Shown here one piece after another: positions 26,958-34,614 of a stretch of DNA of 64,000 nucleotides. The notes beneath the pieces were generated by a model, which had not been told where the DNA came from, searched no databases, and was given only the letters and a program-made list of their open reading frames with translations. Source of the stretch: Clostridia bacterium (GTDB lineage Bacteria > Bacillota > Clostridia > Christensenellales > Aristaeellaceae); NCBI GenBank assembly GCA_017428385.1, contig JAFRQX010000033.1, positions 1 through 64,000 of the forward strand, in the 5' to 3' direction. The position numbers were made by a program, and so were the translations under genes. How positions within the stretch are numbered: position 1 is the stretch's first letter; each line of letters starts with the position of its first letter.

Positions 26958-27878
26958 TTATTTCTTCCACCGAAGCAGGTGCTGCTGCAGCTTATTGAAA
27001 AGGAATGAGATTGCGACAACCACGATACCGATGACAATGATTCCGAGAATGGTTCTCGTATAGTCACCGAAATCGGAGTAATTCTTGACGTAATATCCCA
27101 GACCGTCCCGGGCGCCGATCATTTCGGCTGAGGTCAGCAGAATGAAGGAAACCGTCAGGCCCTGGTTGCAGCCGATGAAGATCTGCGGCAGGGAAGCGGG
27201 AAGAATCACGGAAAACAGCATTGTGAAGGGATTCACATTCAGTACCCGGGCTGAATCGATGATCTTCTGTTCTACATTCAGCACCCCGCTCATTGTGCTG
27301 GCCAGCACCGGCCAGAAGGTGGCGAGAAAGATTACCATGACGGAAACGGAACGGAAGGTGGGCAGGAGCGCAATACCGTAAGGAATGTAGACAATCGGCG
27401 GAATGGCGCTCAGAAACTTGGAAATATAAGTGGCGGCATTGCCTACCCGCGCTTTCCAGCCGAGGAGCAGCCCCAGCGGAATGGAAACGAGCGCGGCCAG
27501 CAGGTAACCCTGGATGATGATGGAAAGCGAACTCTGGATATTCACCATGATCTTCGGGAAATCAGTGATGAACTGGGCGAAAACCCTGCCGGGCGGCGGA
27601 AAGAGCGTTTCCTTCAGCCACATCAGCTTTGCGGAAGCCAGGGTCCACAGGATCAGGAAGACATACACAAAGCCGATGATGTCGAGAAACAGCGCCAGGC
27701 CTTCCGGCTTCTTGATCAGCGCGGACACAATCAGCACAAGGATTTCCAGCCCTATGGCGAACCAGAGCACGTTGAGGCATTCAGCCGGCTTGGCGGTCCT
27801 GTCCGGCAGGAACTGCACGGCAACCAGGATCAGGAACAGGAGGTTCGTGACCCTGAGGAAGCGTTTCCCCAAACTCAT
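26958..27878 (-). CDS. NitT/TauT-type ABC importer permease
   Basis: 306 residues, longer than SsuC/TauC (about 260) through an N-terminal extension with two extra hydrophobic helices (residues 8-24 and 38-55). Six helices follow, with the EAA-like coupling loop DSARVLNVNPFTMLFSVILPASLPQ. It is the membrane part of the importer whose ATPase and binding protein are encoded upstream. Systems of this class take up sulfonates, nitrate, cyanate, thiamine precursors or other small anions or heterocycles. Confidence 0.88.
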   Translation of the reverse strand: MSLGKRFLRVTNLLFLILVAVQFLPDRTAKPAECLNVLWFAIGLEILVLIVSALIKKPEGLALFLDIIGFVYVFLILWTLASAKLMWLKETLFPPPGRVFAQFITDFPKIMVNIQSSLSIIIQGYLLAALVSIPLGLLLGWKARVGNAATYISKFLSAIPPIVYIPYGIALLPTFRSVSVMVIFLATFWPVLASTMSGVLNVEQKIIDSARVLNVNPFTMLFSVILPASLPQIFIGCNQGLTVSFILLTSAEMIGARDGLGYYVKNYSDFGDYTRTILGIIVIGIVVVAISFLFNKLQQHLLRWKK

Positions 27879-28690
27879 TACAACACCACCTCATCTCCGC
27901 CGATTTTGTCCCCGATATCCCCATAGAAGAGGGAAAGCAGCCTGTTACGGAAGGCACTGTACTCCGGCGTCTGGACCAGTTCAGAGCGATTCCGGGGCCG
28001 GGAGAAGGGCACGATGATCTCCTTATACACGCGGCCCGGGCTTGCTGACATCATGACAATACGGTCTGACAGCAGAATGGCCTCATCAATATCATGGGTG
28101 ACAAACAGGACGGTTTTCTTTGCCGTTTTTCCGTCGCCTTCCCACAGCTTGAGCAGAAGCTCCTGGAGAATGGTCCGGTTTTTGGCGTCAATCGCGCCGA
28201 AGGGTTCATCCATGAGCAGGATGTCCGTATCCATGGCCAGGGCCCGGGCAATCGCCACGCGCTGCTGCATGCCGCCGGAAAGCTGGGAAGGATACTTGCC
28301 CTTGAAGGCATCCAGGCCGACCCGGTCCAGGAATTCATCCGCCACCCTGAAGCGCTCCGCCTTGGAAAGCTTCGGCCGGGCCTGCTTTACCCCGAAAGCC
28401 ACGTTCTTTCTGGCGGTCATCCAGGGGAAAAGGGAATAGTTCTGGAAGACCACACCGCGGTCATTCCCTGTGCCCCTGACCGGCTCTCCGTCGATCAGGA
28501 TGGAACCTTCGGAAGGATGCCTGATGCCTTCCAGGATGCTGAGCAGGGTGCTTTTTCCGCAACCGCTGGATCCGATCACACTGACGAATTCGCCGTTTTC
28601 CACAGAGAAGGATACGTCATTCAGTGCCGTAAAGTGCTTATTCCTTTCTGTGTAATCCACGGACAAATGGCTGATCTCGATCTTACTCAT
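27878..28690 (-). CDS. NitT/TauT-type ABC importer ATPase
   Basis: 270 residues from the ATG preceded by GAGGTGAAACAC. Walker A GSSGCGKST, signature LSGGMQQRVA, Walker B ILLMDEPFGAID and an H-loop VTHDIDEAI are intact, as in SsuB/TauB. It energises the permease whose ATG overlaps its stop. A stem-loop lies between this gene and the binding-protein gene. Confidence 0.9.
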   Translation of the reverse strand: MSKIEISHLSVDYTERNKHFTALNDVSFSVENGEFVSVIGSSGCGKSTLLSILEGIRHPSEGSILIDGEPVRGTGNDRGVVFQNYSLFPWMTARKNVAFGVKQARPKLSKAERFRVADEFLDRVGLDAFKGKYPSQLSGGMQQRVAIARALAMDTDILLMDEPFGAIDAKNRTILQELLLKLWEGDGKTAKKTVLFVTHDIDEAILLSDRIVMMSASPGRVYKEIIVPFSRPRNRSELVQTPEYSAFRNRLLSLFYGDIGDKIGGDEVVL

Positions 28691-28735
28691 GTGTTTCACC
28701 TCACAGTTCGTTTTCCGCTGGTGTGTTACAGAGAG

Positions 28736-28766
28736 ACGGGACGGAAGAGCGTTTCTCCCGTCCCGT
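28736..28766 (-). other. Intergenic stem-loop between binding-protein and ATPase genes
   Basis: A perfect 9-bp stem ACGGGACGG / CCGTCCCGT with a 13-base loop and no T-run. Such hairpins often protect the 3' end of the binding-protein message so that it is more abundant than the rest. Confidence 0.6.
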
Positions 28767-28778
28767 GAAATGAACGGA

Positions 28779-29834
28779 TTACTCGTACAGATCAAAGTGC
28801 TCCTTCAGGGACTGGTAAACAGGATCGTCGGGGAACTCTGCCAGGATGCTGGCAAGAGCCTTGTCATAGACCGCCGTGTTGTAGAGGGGATCTATGTCAT
28901 AGTCCTGAATGTAACCCAGTTCAACAATGGAAGCCTTGAGCGCGACCGTTCCCTGTTTGTCCGGATCGGGAACGGAAGTGCCGTATCCGCCGTAGACCTC
29001 AGTTCTGATATAGTCTTCATCAATGTCGATGTATTGCTTGATATCCCGGATGGATTCATCCTGATGATCCTGAGAGAACTTGTAAGCCTTGATCAGGGCA
29101 CGCTCGAACGCGTTATAGGCGTTGGGGTAATCCGCCAGCGCTGCGGTCGGCGCGACCTGACGGCAGCAGGGCTGGTTCTTCAGGGCCTCCTCCTCGGAGC
29201 AGCGATACACAATTTCATATCCCAGGCCCTTGGCCAGTGAGGCGTAGGGAGAATAAACGGAAGCTGCGTCGATAGAGCCGTTCTGCAGGGCGTTGAAGGC
29301 ATCCTTCTGGCTGTCGAAGTAGATGATGTGCACCTGGCCTTCGCCCTCGCCGATTTCAATGCCGGCGTTTTTCAGGAGGATCTGCAGTTCAGCGTCCTGG
29401 ACACTGTTTTTGACGGAAGCCACATTGCGGTCTTTCAGGATGGAAACATCCCAGTCTTCCAGGCCCTCCGTATATTCGGGCTTGATCACATATCCGTGGC
29501 CGTTTGTCATTGCGCCGCCGAAGATGGAAAGATCCTGGCCCTGGCTCTGGAAGGAGAGGATCGGAACGGAACCGATGAACGCGACATCCAGTTTGCCGGA
29601 GATCAGGCCGGTGGCCAGTTCGGACGCACTGGAGAACTGCGTCAGGGTAACGTTCAGGCCTTCTTCCTCAAAGTAGCCCTCCTCTTTGGCGATGAAGCCG
29701 AGCAGGTGAGCGGTGGAGTTCAGGTAGCCCAGGCCGAAATCAGCCTTTTCAACAGCGGCGTTTTCCGCACCGGCCGGAACGGCCAGCGTAAGCACCAGCG
29801 CCAGAAGCGCGGCAATTGCAACAATCTTTTTCAT
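28779..29834 (-). CDS. NitT/TauT-type substrate-binding protein
   Basis: 351 residues. Signal peptide KKIVAIAALLALVLTLAVPAGAE; the mature protein is of the NMT1/SsuA type (GLGYLNSTAHLLGFIAKEEG, then FSSASELATGLISGKLDVAF). A Cys pair occurs in QPCCRQVAPT near residue 225 in the region that lines the pocket in this fold. The ligand is unknown. It follows a CC-repeat secreted protein by 49 bases, in an operon headed by a cysteine-codon leader. Confidence 0.88.
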   Translation of the reverse strand: MKKIVAIAALLALVLTLAVPAGAENAAVEKADFGLGYLNSTAHLLGFIAKEEGYFEEEGLNVTLTQFSSASELATGLISGKLDVAFIGSVPILSFQSQGQDLSIFGGAMTNGHGYVIKPEYTEGLEDWDVSILKDRNVASVKNSVQDAELQILLKNAGIEIGEGEGQVHIIYFDSQKDAFNALQNGSIDAASVYSPYASLAKGLGYEIVYRCSEEEALKNQPCCRQVAPTAALADYPNAYNAFERALIKAYKFSQDHQDESIRDIKQYIDIDEDYIRTEVYGGYGTSVPDPDKQGTVALKASIVELGYIQDYDIDPLYNTAVYDKALASILAEFPDDPVYQSLKEHFDLYE

Positions 29835-29883
29835 GGAAAATCATCCTTTCAATCTTTTTCAGTCTGCCTGTAAGGCGGTGTAA

Positions 29884-30192
29884 TCAGGTTCCGCAGCAGT
29901 CAGGGATATTATCCGGAAGGCTCTTTTCATGGCTTTCCTCCTGACAGCAGCTTTCTGTTTCCCGGTTTTCCTGGCTGCAACAGTCGGGAGCGTTTTCCGA
30001 AGTGTTTTCCTTCGCCGCTTCCGGAATGCAGCAGTCCGGAGTTTTTTCTGAAACAGTCTCTTTCACGGCTTCCTGCTGACAGCAGCTGTTCGTTCCTTCC
30101 CGGCCGCAGCAATCACTGGGTTCTGCACTCCGGATGCTTCCGGCAAAGAAGAGGAAGATGAAGCTGAGAACGAGACTAAGGAATTGAATCAA
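29884..30192 (-). CDS. Secreted or membrane-anchored CC-repeat protein
   Basis: 102 residues from a TTG start preceded by GGAGG with an 8-base spacing. Residues 1-20 are a hydrophobic export segment with no N-terminal charge. The rest is hydrophilic, rich in E, S, D and N, with six Cys pairs at 28-29, 37-38, 54-55, 71-72, 82-83 and 99-100. Three intervals are exactly 15 residues (e.g. QQEAVKETVSEKTPD), giving a 17-residue repeat CC-x15 ending PDCC. I recognise no family. A metal-binding, redox or thiol-sink role is only a guess. It is the first full gene behind a cysteine-codon leader. Confidence 0.75.
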   Translation of the reverse strand: MIQFLSLVLSFIFLFFAGSIRSAEPSDCCGREGTNSCCQQEAVKETVSEKTPDCCIPEAAKENTSENAPDCCSQENRETESCCQEESHEKSLPDNIPDCCGT

Positions 30193-30222
30193 TCGAGTGC
30201 CCTCCAAACCGTAAAATGAGTA

Positions 30223-30252
30223 TAAAAAATGGAAGTCTTACACATACTTCCA
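30223..30252 (-). terminator. Attenuator terminator in the operon leader
   Basis: Read on the minus strand: stem TGGAAGT / ACTTCCA with a 9-base loop, then TTTTTT. It lies after the leader ORF and before the CC-repeat gene. The segment AACGCTGGA (30257-30249) just upstream overlaps the terminator arm and can pair with TTCAGCGTT inside the leader ORF (30331-30323), a candidate antiterminator. Confidence 0.75.
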
Positions 30253-30286
30253 GCGTTCCGCTTATCTGAACCTTTTTGTTGAGCTG

Positions 30287-30385
30287 TCACATTCGGGACG
30301 TGCAACATCGGCCGATCCGGGAAACGCTGAACCGCATCGTACATAAACACATGCCCATTCGTGTGCCAGTCTGCTTCAGTGACAT
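30287..30385 (-). CDS. Cysteine-codon leader peptide of the importer/oxidoreductase operon
   Basis: A 32-residue ORF with GGAGG eleven to seven bases before its ATG and a good promoter 32 bases upstream. Cys codons are at 13, 15, 27 and 28 (MCLCTM and GRCC). Codons 19-21 (TTC AGC GTT) are the arm able to pair with the segment overlapping the terminator. No family is known to me; the layout is that of an amino-acid attenuator in which the ribosome senses Cys-tRNA. Confidence 0.65.
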   Translation of the reverse strand: MSLKQTGTRMGMCLCTMRFSVSRIGRCCTSRM

Positions 30386-30416
30386 GCCTCGTTCCTCCCT
30401 TCAAAAGTATGACCGT

Positions 30417-30445
30417 ATTGTACATGACGTTCACACATTTGTCTA
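30417..30445 (-). promoter_or_regulatory. Promoter of the importer/oxidoreductase operon
   Basis: TAGACA, 17-base spacer, TACAAT on the minus strand. Upstream bases 30452-30466 carry CCTAT repeats resembling the operator-like site of cysK. Confidence 0.7.
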
Positions 30446-30486
30446 ATATCATATAGGAATAATAGGTAATAGCCTCCGGCTATAAC

Positions 30487-31431
30487 TCACATGTGCTGCT
30501 TTTCGCTCTGCGACTTGTTTTCCAAGTATTTGCGAAGCTTTTCGATATACAGCTGACCCATCCGGCTCAGGATCATGTTTTCCTTGACGATAAACCCGAT
30601 TTCCATTCTGCTTCCGGCCGGATCTCCGTCTGTTTCAAAGGGGACAGCGATATGATCGGAACCGTTCAGCTCCTCGCAGATGATGCCGGAACAGAGCGTA
30701 TACCCGTTCAGTCCGACCATGAGATTCAGCATTGTTGCCCGGTCGTTGACTTTGATTGTCCGGGGATACTCGTTGGTGCTCAGAATTTCCTCCGCATAGT
30801 AGAAGGAGCCATTTGCTCCCTGCTCAAAGGAAAGGCACGGATAATCCACGAGATCTCCGAACCGGATGGATTTCCTGCCGGCAAGCGGGTGGCCTTTCCA
30901 TAAATAGACATAGGCATTGCAGTCGATCAGATGATGAAACTCCAGACTGTTGGTCCGCAGGATTTTCCGGATAGCCTTTCGGTTGAAATCACTCAGGTAG
31001 AGGATACCGATTTCGCTTCTTCCGGTGGAGACATCATCAATGACCTCACTGGTTTTTGTTTCCCGGATCGCGAATTCATATTCTTCCGTATCGAATTCCT
31101 TCACCATTTCCACAAAGCTTTTGACTGCGAAGGAATAATGCTGTGCGGAGATGCCGAATTTCTTTTTCAGCTTTCCGTCCTTGCCGTATTTCTCCAGCAG
31201 GCGCTCATATTGCTGTGCCACCTGTTTCGCATAATGGACAAATTCAACGCCGTCATTCGTCAGGGATACGCCCCGGCCGCCGCGGTTGAAGATGGTAATG
31301 CCCAGGTCCTTCTCCAGCTCCCGGACGGAATTGGTCAGCGTCGGCTGTGAAAGGTACAGCAGATCCGCAGCCTTGTTGTAAGAACCGGCTTCCGAGATGG
31401 CGATCACATATTTCAGTTGCTGTATTGTCAT
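30487..31431 (-). CDS. LysR-family regulator
   Basis: 314 residues. The N-terminal winged helix is typical (MTIQQLKYVIAISEAGSYNK, then LYLSQPTLTNSVRELEKDLG). The rest is a two-lobe effector domain. It lies directly upstream of, and on the same strand as, the cysteine-leader operon and is divergent from an Rrf2 gene. Regulation of sulfur or cysteine genes (CysB/CysL-like role) is inferred from position alone. Confidence 0.88.
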   Translation of the reverse strand: MTIQQLKYVIAISEAGSYNKAADLLYLSQPTLTNSVRELEKDLGITIFNRGGRGVSLTNDGVEFVHYAKQVAQQYERLLEKYGKDGKLKKKFGISAQHYSFAVKSFVEMVKEFDTEEYEFAIRETKTSEVIDDVSTGRSEIGILYLSDFNRKAIRKILRTNSLEFHHLIDCNAYVYLWKGHPLAGRKSIRFGDLVDYPCLSFEQGANGSFYYAEEILSTNEYPRTIKVNDRATMLNLMVGLNGYTLCSGIICEELNGSDHIAVPFETDGDPAGSRMEIGFIVKENMILSRMGQLYIEKLRKYLENKSQSEKQHM

Positions 31432-31459
31432 CTGTTTCTCCTTGCTTTTGCTTCCACTA

Positions 31460-31488
31460 TTGAATTCCTACAAAATAGATGGTAATAT
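31460..31488 (+). promoter_or_regulatory. Promoter of the Rrf2 gene with an embedded operator-like site
   Basis: TTGAAT, 17-base spacer, TAATAT. The spacer contains CCTACAAAATAGATGG, similar to CCTATCTGATTTATAGG at the cysK promoter, suggesting autoregulation. Confidence 0.6.
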
Positions 31489-31516
31489 GGGGTTATAAGA
31501 TTGTGAGGTAATGACG

Positions 31517-31954
31517 ATGAAGATTTCCACAAAAGGCCGTTATGCACTTCGTTTTCTTCTTGACCTTGCAGAGCACCAGCAGGCAGGATATATTTCCCTG
31601 AATGAAATTGCGAAGCGCCAGAACATTTCCAAAAAGTACCTGGAACAGATTATTCCGATCTTCAATAAGACGGATATTCTCAGGGCAAATCGCGGATCCC
31701 AGGGCGGATATATGCTGGCCAAGTCACCGGACAAGTATACCGTCGGTGATATCCTGCGCTGCACGGAGGGATCGCTGGCGCCTGTGGATTGTGCTGACCA
31801 GGATCCTGTTGAGTGTGAACGCAGCGCATACTGTGTGATGCTTCCGGTCTGGCAGGGACTGTCCAGGGTCATCAATGAGTATCTCGACAGTATCACCCTG
31901 CAGGATATTCTGGACCGGCAGCGTGACCGGTACGCAAACGACTATGTAATCTGA
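31517..31954 (+). CDS. Rrf2-family regulator with three conserved cysteines
   Basis: 145 residues from the second ATG, which has GAGGT at proper spacing. The opening KISTKGRYALRFLLDLA, ISLNEIAKRQNISKKYLEQI and NRGSQGGYMLAK are the Rrf2 winged helix. Cysteines in VDCADQDPVECERSAYC have the spacing seen in Fe-S Rrf2 proteins such as IscR. It could be CymR-like (cysteine metabolism) or IscR-like; the surrounding cysteine genes favour the first. Divergent from the LysR gene. Confidence 0.88.
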   Translation: MKISTKGRYALRFLLDLAEHQQAGYISLNEIAKRQNISKKYLEQIIPIFNKTDILRANRGSQGGYMLAKSPDKYTVGDILRCTEGSLAPVDCADQDPVECERSAYCVMLPVWQGLSRVINEYLDSITLQDILDRQRDRYANDYVI

Positions 31955-31978
31955 ATTGTTATACCGCGGGAAGTAAAC

Positions 31979-32010
31979 GGCGTGTCTGAATCATCAGGCG
32001 CGCCTGATTT
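31979..32010 (+). terminator. Terminator after the Rrf2 gene
   Basis: An 11-bp stem GGCGTGTCTGA / TCAGGCGCGCC (two G-T pairs) followed by TGATTTTTATT; it lies between convergent genes. Confidence 0.75.
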
Positions 32011-32922
32011 TTATTCATACAGGTTTTTGCTGAAATAGCGGTCGCCCCTGTCGGGAAAGATGACCACGATATTGCCCCGGGCTCCTGAATCAATGAGCTT
32101 CTTCGCCGCACTCAGTGCAGCACCGGAGGAGGAGCCGCCGAAGATGCCCTCTTTTTTGGCCAGTTCCCGGGCACCGGTAAAGGCATCATTATCATCCACC
32201 TTGACCACTTTATCCACGAGGGACATATCCATGGTATCAGCGACGAAATCATTGCCGATCCCTTCGATGTTATAATCCCCGTGCTCTCCGCCGCCCATGG
32301 TGGAACCGACCGGGTCGGCCAGGACCCCTTTGATGGCCGGATTCTGCTCCTTCAGATAGCGAACGACGCCGGAATAAGTGCCGCCGCTGCCGGCACCGGC
32401 CACCAGGTAGTCAATTTTTCCCTCCAGGTCACGCCAGATTTCCGGACCGGTTGTTTCATAATGCGCTTTGGGGTTGGCAAGGTTTTTAAACTGCCGCAGG
32501 GTTACGGCGCCGGGAATGGAGGCGCGCAGTTCCTCTGCCTTTGCTTCCGCACCGAGCATTCCTTCCTCCCGGGGGGTATTGATGATATCCGCACCCAGTG
32601 CGCGCATGAGGGTCTGTTTTTCCACGGAGAACTTGGTCGGCACGACAAAGATGACCCGGTAGCCCCGGTTCAGCGCCGCAAAAGCGATTCCGAGGCCGGT
32701 GTTTCCGGCGGTGCCTTCGACAATGGTTCCGCCGGGCTTCAGCAGGCCTTTTTCCTCGGCATCCTCAATCATGGACCTGCCGATCCGGTCTTTGACACTG
32801 CCGCCCGGATTATACAGTTCAAGTTTCGCAAACAGATTGACCCCTTCCGGCAGGTTCAGGTGGGAAAGTTTTACAATCGGCGTGTTGCCGATCAGGTCCT
32901 GGGTTGATTCAAAATAGCTCAT
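32011..32922 (-). CDS. mccA: Cysteine synthase family, MccA/cystathionine beta-synthase-like
   Basis: 303 residues. PLP-lysine in GGSVKDRIG near residue 43, EGTAGNTGLGIA and the phosphate loop GAGSGGTYSG. The GTAGNTG form and the lack of a CysK-type serine loop resemble MccA/YrhA-like enzymes, which make cystathionine from homocysteine and O-acetylserine or serine. It lies 2 bases after the gamma-lyase gene with luxS and a methyltransferase upstream, as in the B. subtilis mcc operon. A plain O-acetylserine sulfhydrylase activity is also possible. Confidence 0.82.
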   Translation of the reverse strand: MSYFESTQDLIGNTPIVKLSHLNLPEGVNLFAKLELYNPGGSVKDRIGRSMIEDAEEKGLLKPGGTIVEGTAGNTGLGIAFAALNRGYRVIFVVPTKFSVEKQTLMRALGADIINTPREEGMLGAEAKAEELRASIPGAVTLRQFKNLANPKAHYETTGPEIWRDLEGKIDYLVAGAGSGGTYSGVVRYLKEQNPAIKGVLADPVGSTMGGGEHGDYNIEGIGNDFVADTMDMSLVDKVVKVDDNDAFTGARELAKKEGIFGGSSSGAALSAAKKLIDSGARGNIVVIFPDRGDRYFSKNLYE

Positions 32923-32924
32923 TT

Positions 32925-34082
32925 TTACTCCTCGCTTTCCGCAATGGCCTGTTCAAGGTCTGTAAGCAGGTCCTCAATATCCTCGATACCGATGGACAGG
33001 CGAATCAGTCCGTCCGTAATGCCGACCCTGTCCCGCACTTCCTTTGGGATGGAGGCATGGGTCATACTTGCGGGATGGCAGACAAGGCTTTCCACTCCGC
33101 CGAGGCTTTCGGCCAGGGCAATGAGTTTCAGCGCTTTAAAGAATTTACGGATGTTATGACGCTCATCCAGTTCGAAGGAAATCATTGCACCGCCGTTTTT
33201 CGCCTGCCGTTTGTTGATTTCATACCCCTGCGCGTCCGGCAATCCCGGATAATAAACTTTTTTCACTGCTTTGTGATTTTTGAGGAACGCCGCGGCTTTT
33301 TCCGCATTCTCCACATGACGGTCCAGCCGGACACCAAGCGTCTTGATGCCGCGGATCAGCAGGAAAGAATCGAAGGGCCCGAGTACGCCGCCTGTGGCAT
33401 TCTGGATAAAGGCGAGACGCTCGGCAAGCATGGCGTCATTCACTACCACCAGGCCTGCCACAAGGTCACTGTGCCCGCTGAGGTATTTTGTGGCGCTGTG
33501 AACGACGATGTCCACACCCAGCTGAATCGGCCGCTGGAGATAAGGCGTCATGAAGGTGTTGTCCACGATGGACAGGATTCCGTGATTTTTCGCGATCTTT
33601 GCCACGGCTCCCAGGTCGGTGACAGTCAGAAGCGGATTGGCCGGGCTTTCCACAAGGATCGCTTTGACATCCGGCGAAATGCTTTTTTCCAGCAGCGCCA
33701 GGTCTGAGGTATCGACAATCTCGTAACTGAGGTTGAAGTTTTTGAACACCTTATCCAGCACGCGGAAAGTTCCGCCGTAAACGTTGGATGAAATGATCAC
33801 TTTGTCACCGGTTTTGAACAGCGTCAGGACGGCTGTGATTGCTGCCATGCCGGAGCCGAAGGCAAAACCCGCCGTGCCGCCTTCCAGCTCTGCGATCAGC
33901 GCTTCCAGCGCGGCGCGGGTCGGATTGCCCGTGCGGGAATATTCCCAGCCGGTGTTTTCCCCCAGACCATGCTGTTCATAAGTGGAAGTCTGATAAATGG
34001 GTGTATTGACCGCCCCGGTTACCTTGTCTCCGTAAATACCGCCGTGGATCAGCGCGGTGCCTGTTTTTTTGTAATGAGCCAT
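32925..34082 (-). CDS. mccB: Cystathionine gamma-lyase/synthase family (MccB-like)
   Basis: 385 residues from the ATG preceded by GGGAGG; the ORF extends far upstream over luxS but that part is a shadow. Cys/Met metabolism PLP enzyme marks: YEYSRTGNPTR-like WEYSRTGNPTR, GSGMAAITAVL, DNTFMTPYLQRP and the PLP-lysine motif HSATKYLSGHSD. With the MccA-like partner it would release cysteine from cystathionine (reverse transsulfuration). Confidence 0.88.
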   Translation of the reverse strand: MAHYKKTGTALIHGGIYGDKVTGAVNTPIYQTSTYEQHGLGENTGWEYSRTGNPTRAALEALIAELEGGTAGFAFGSGMAAITAVLTLFKTGDKVIISSNVYGGTFRVLDKVFKNFNLSYEIVDTSDLALLEKSISPDVKAILVESPANPLLTVTDLGAVAKIAKNHGILSIVDNTFMTPYLQRPIQLGVDIVVHSATKYLSGHSDLVAGLVVVNDAMLAERLAFIQNATGGVLGPFDSFLLIRGIKTLGVRLDRHVENAEKAAAFLKNHKAVKKVYYPGLPDAQGYEINKRQAKNGGAMISFELDERHNIRKFFKALKLIALAESLGGVESLVCHPASMTHASIPKEVRDRVGITDGLIRLSIGIEDIEDLLTDLEQAIAESEE

Positions 34083-34110
34083 AATCCTGTTCCTCCCTGT
34101 TGTATATGAT

Positions 34111-34566
34111 TCAGTATGCGAGTTTTTCCGTGTTCCAGTTTTCCAGGACTGCAAGCATGTCCGCCGCTGTCCGCCGGGCTCCGGCCAGATCGTGCTCCAG
34201 CCAGTTTCCGCATTCCTGACGCTTTGCGCCGGGAATTTCGCCCTCAAACTCCGAGATAAAGCTGAAAGACTGCCTGACAAGATCGATGGCATCCCGGCTG
34301 CTGACCGTATCCCGAAGCAATAGGTAGAAACCTGTGCGGCATCCCATGGGACCGACATAAACCACACTGTCTTTGTAAGCACTGTTCCGCGCGTAAGTGG
34401 CGAACAGGTGTTCAAAGGTGTGAAGCTCGGCATAGCCGAGGTAATCCCCGCCATTGGGCTTTTTCATCCGGATATCATAGGTGACAACGTCACCGTCCAC
34501 GCGGGATATATACATTCCTTTTTCCAGCAGGTCATGATTGACCGAAAAACTGGCGATCCTGTCCAT
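34111..34566 (-). CDS. luxS: S-ribosylhomocysteine lyase LuxS
   Basis: 151 residues. The iron/zinc site HTFEH (near residue 49, with the catalytic Glu) and the catalytic Cys in VGPMGCRTGFYL are intact. LuxS cleaves S-ribosylhomocysteine to homocysteine and DPD, the precursor of AI-2. Here it feeds homocysteine to the mccA/mccB-like enzymes encoded downstream and follows a methyltransferase gene. Confidence 0.95.
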   Translation of the reverse strand: MDRIASFSVNHDLLEKGMYISRVDGDVVTYDIRMKKPNGGDYLGYAELHTFEHLFATYARNSAYKDSVVYVGPMGCRTGFYLLLRDTVSSRDAIDLVRQSFSFISEFEGEIPGAKRQECGNWLEHDLAGARRTAADMLAVLENWNTEKLAY

Positions 34567-34614
34567 GATTGTCTCTCCTTTACGTAATCATCCTGTTTCT
34601 CCGATAAGGGAGAA

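Noticed and set aside
30189..30452. 87-codon minus-strand ORF in the operon leader
   Set aside because: It begins upstream of the promoter -10 box and lacks a ribosome binding site; the shorter ORF at 30287-30385 in another frame has promoter, SD and Cys codons.
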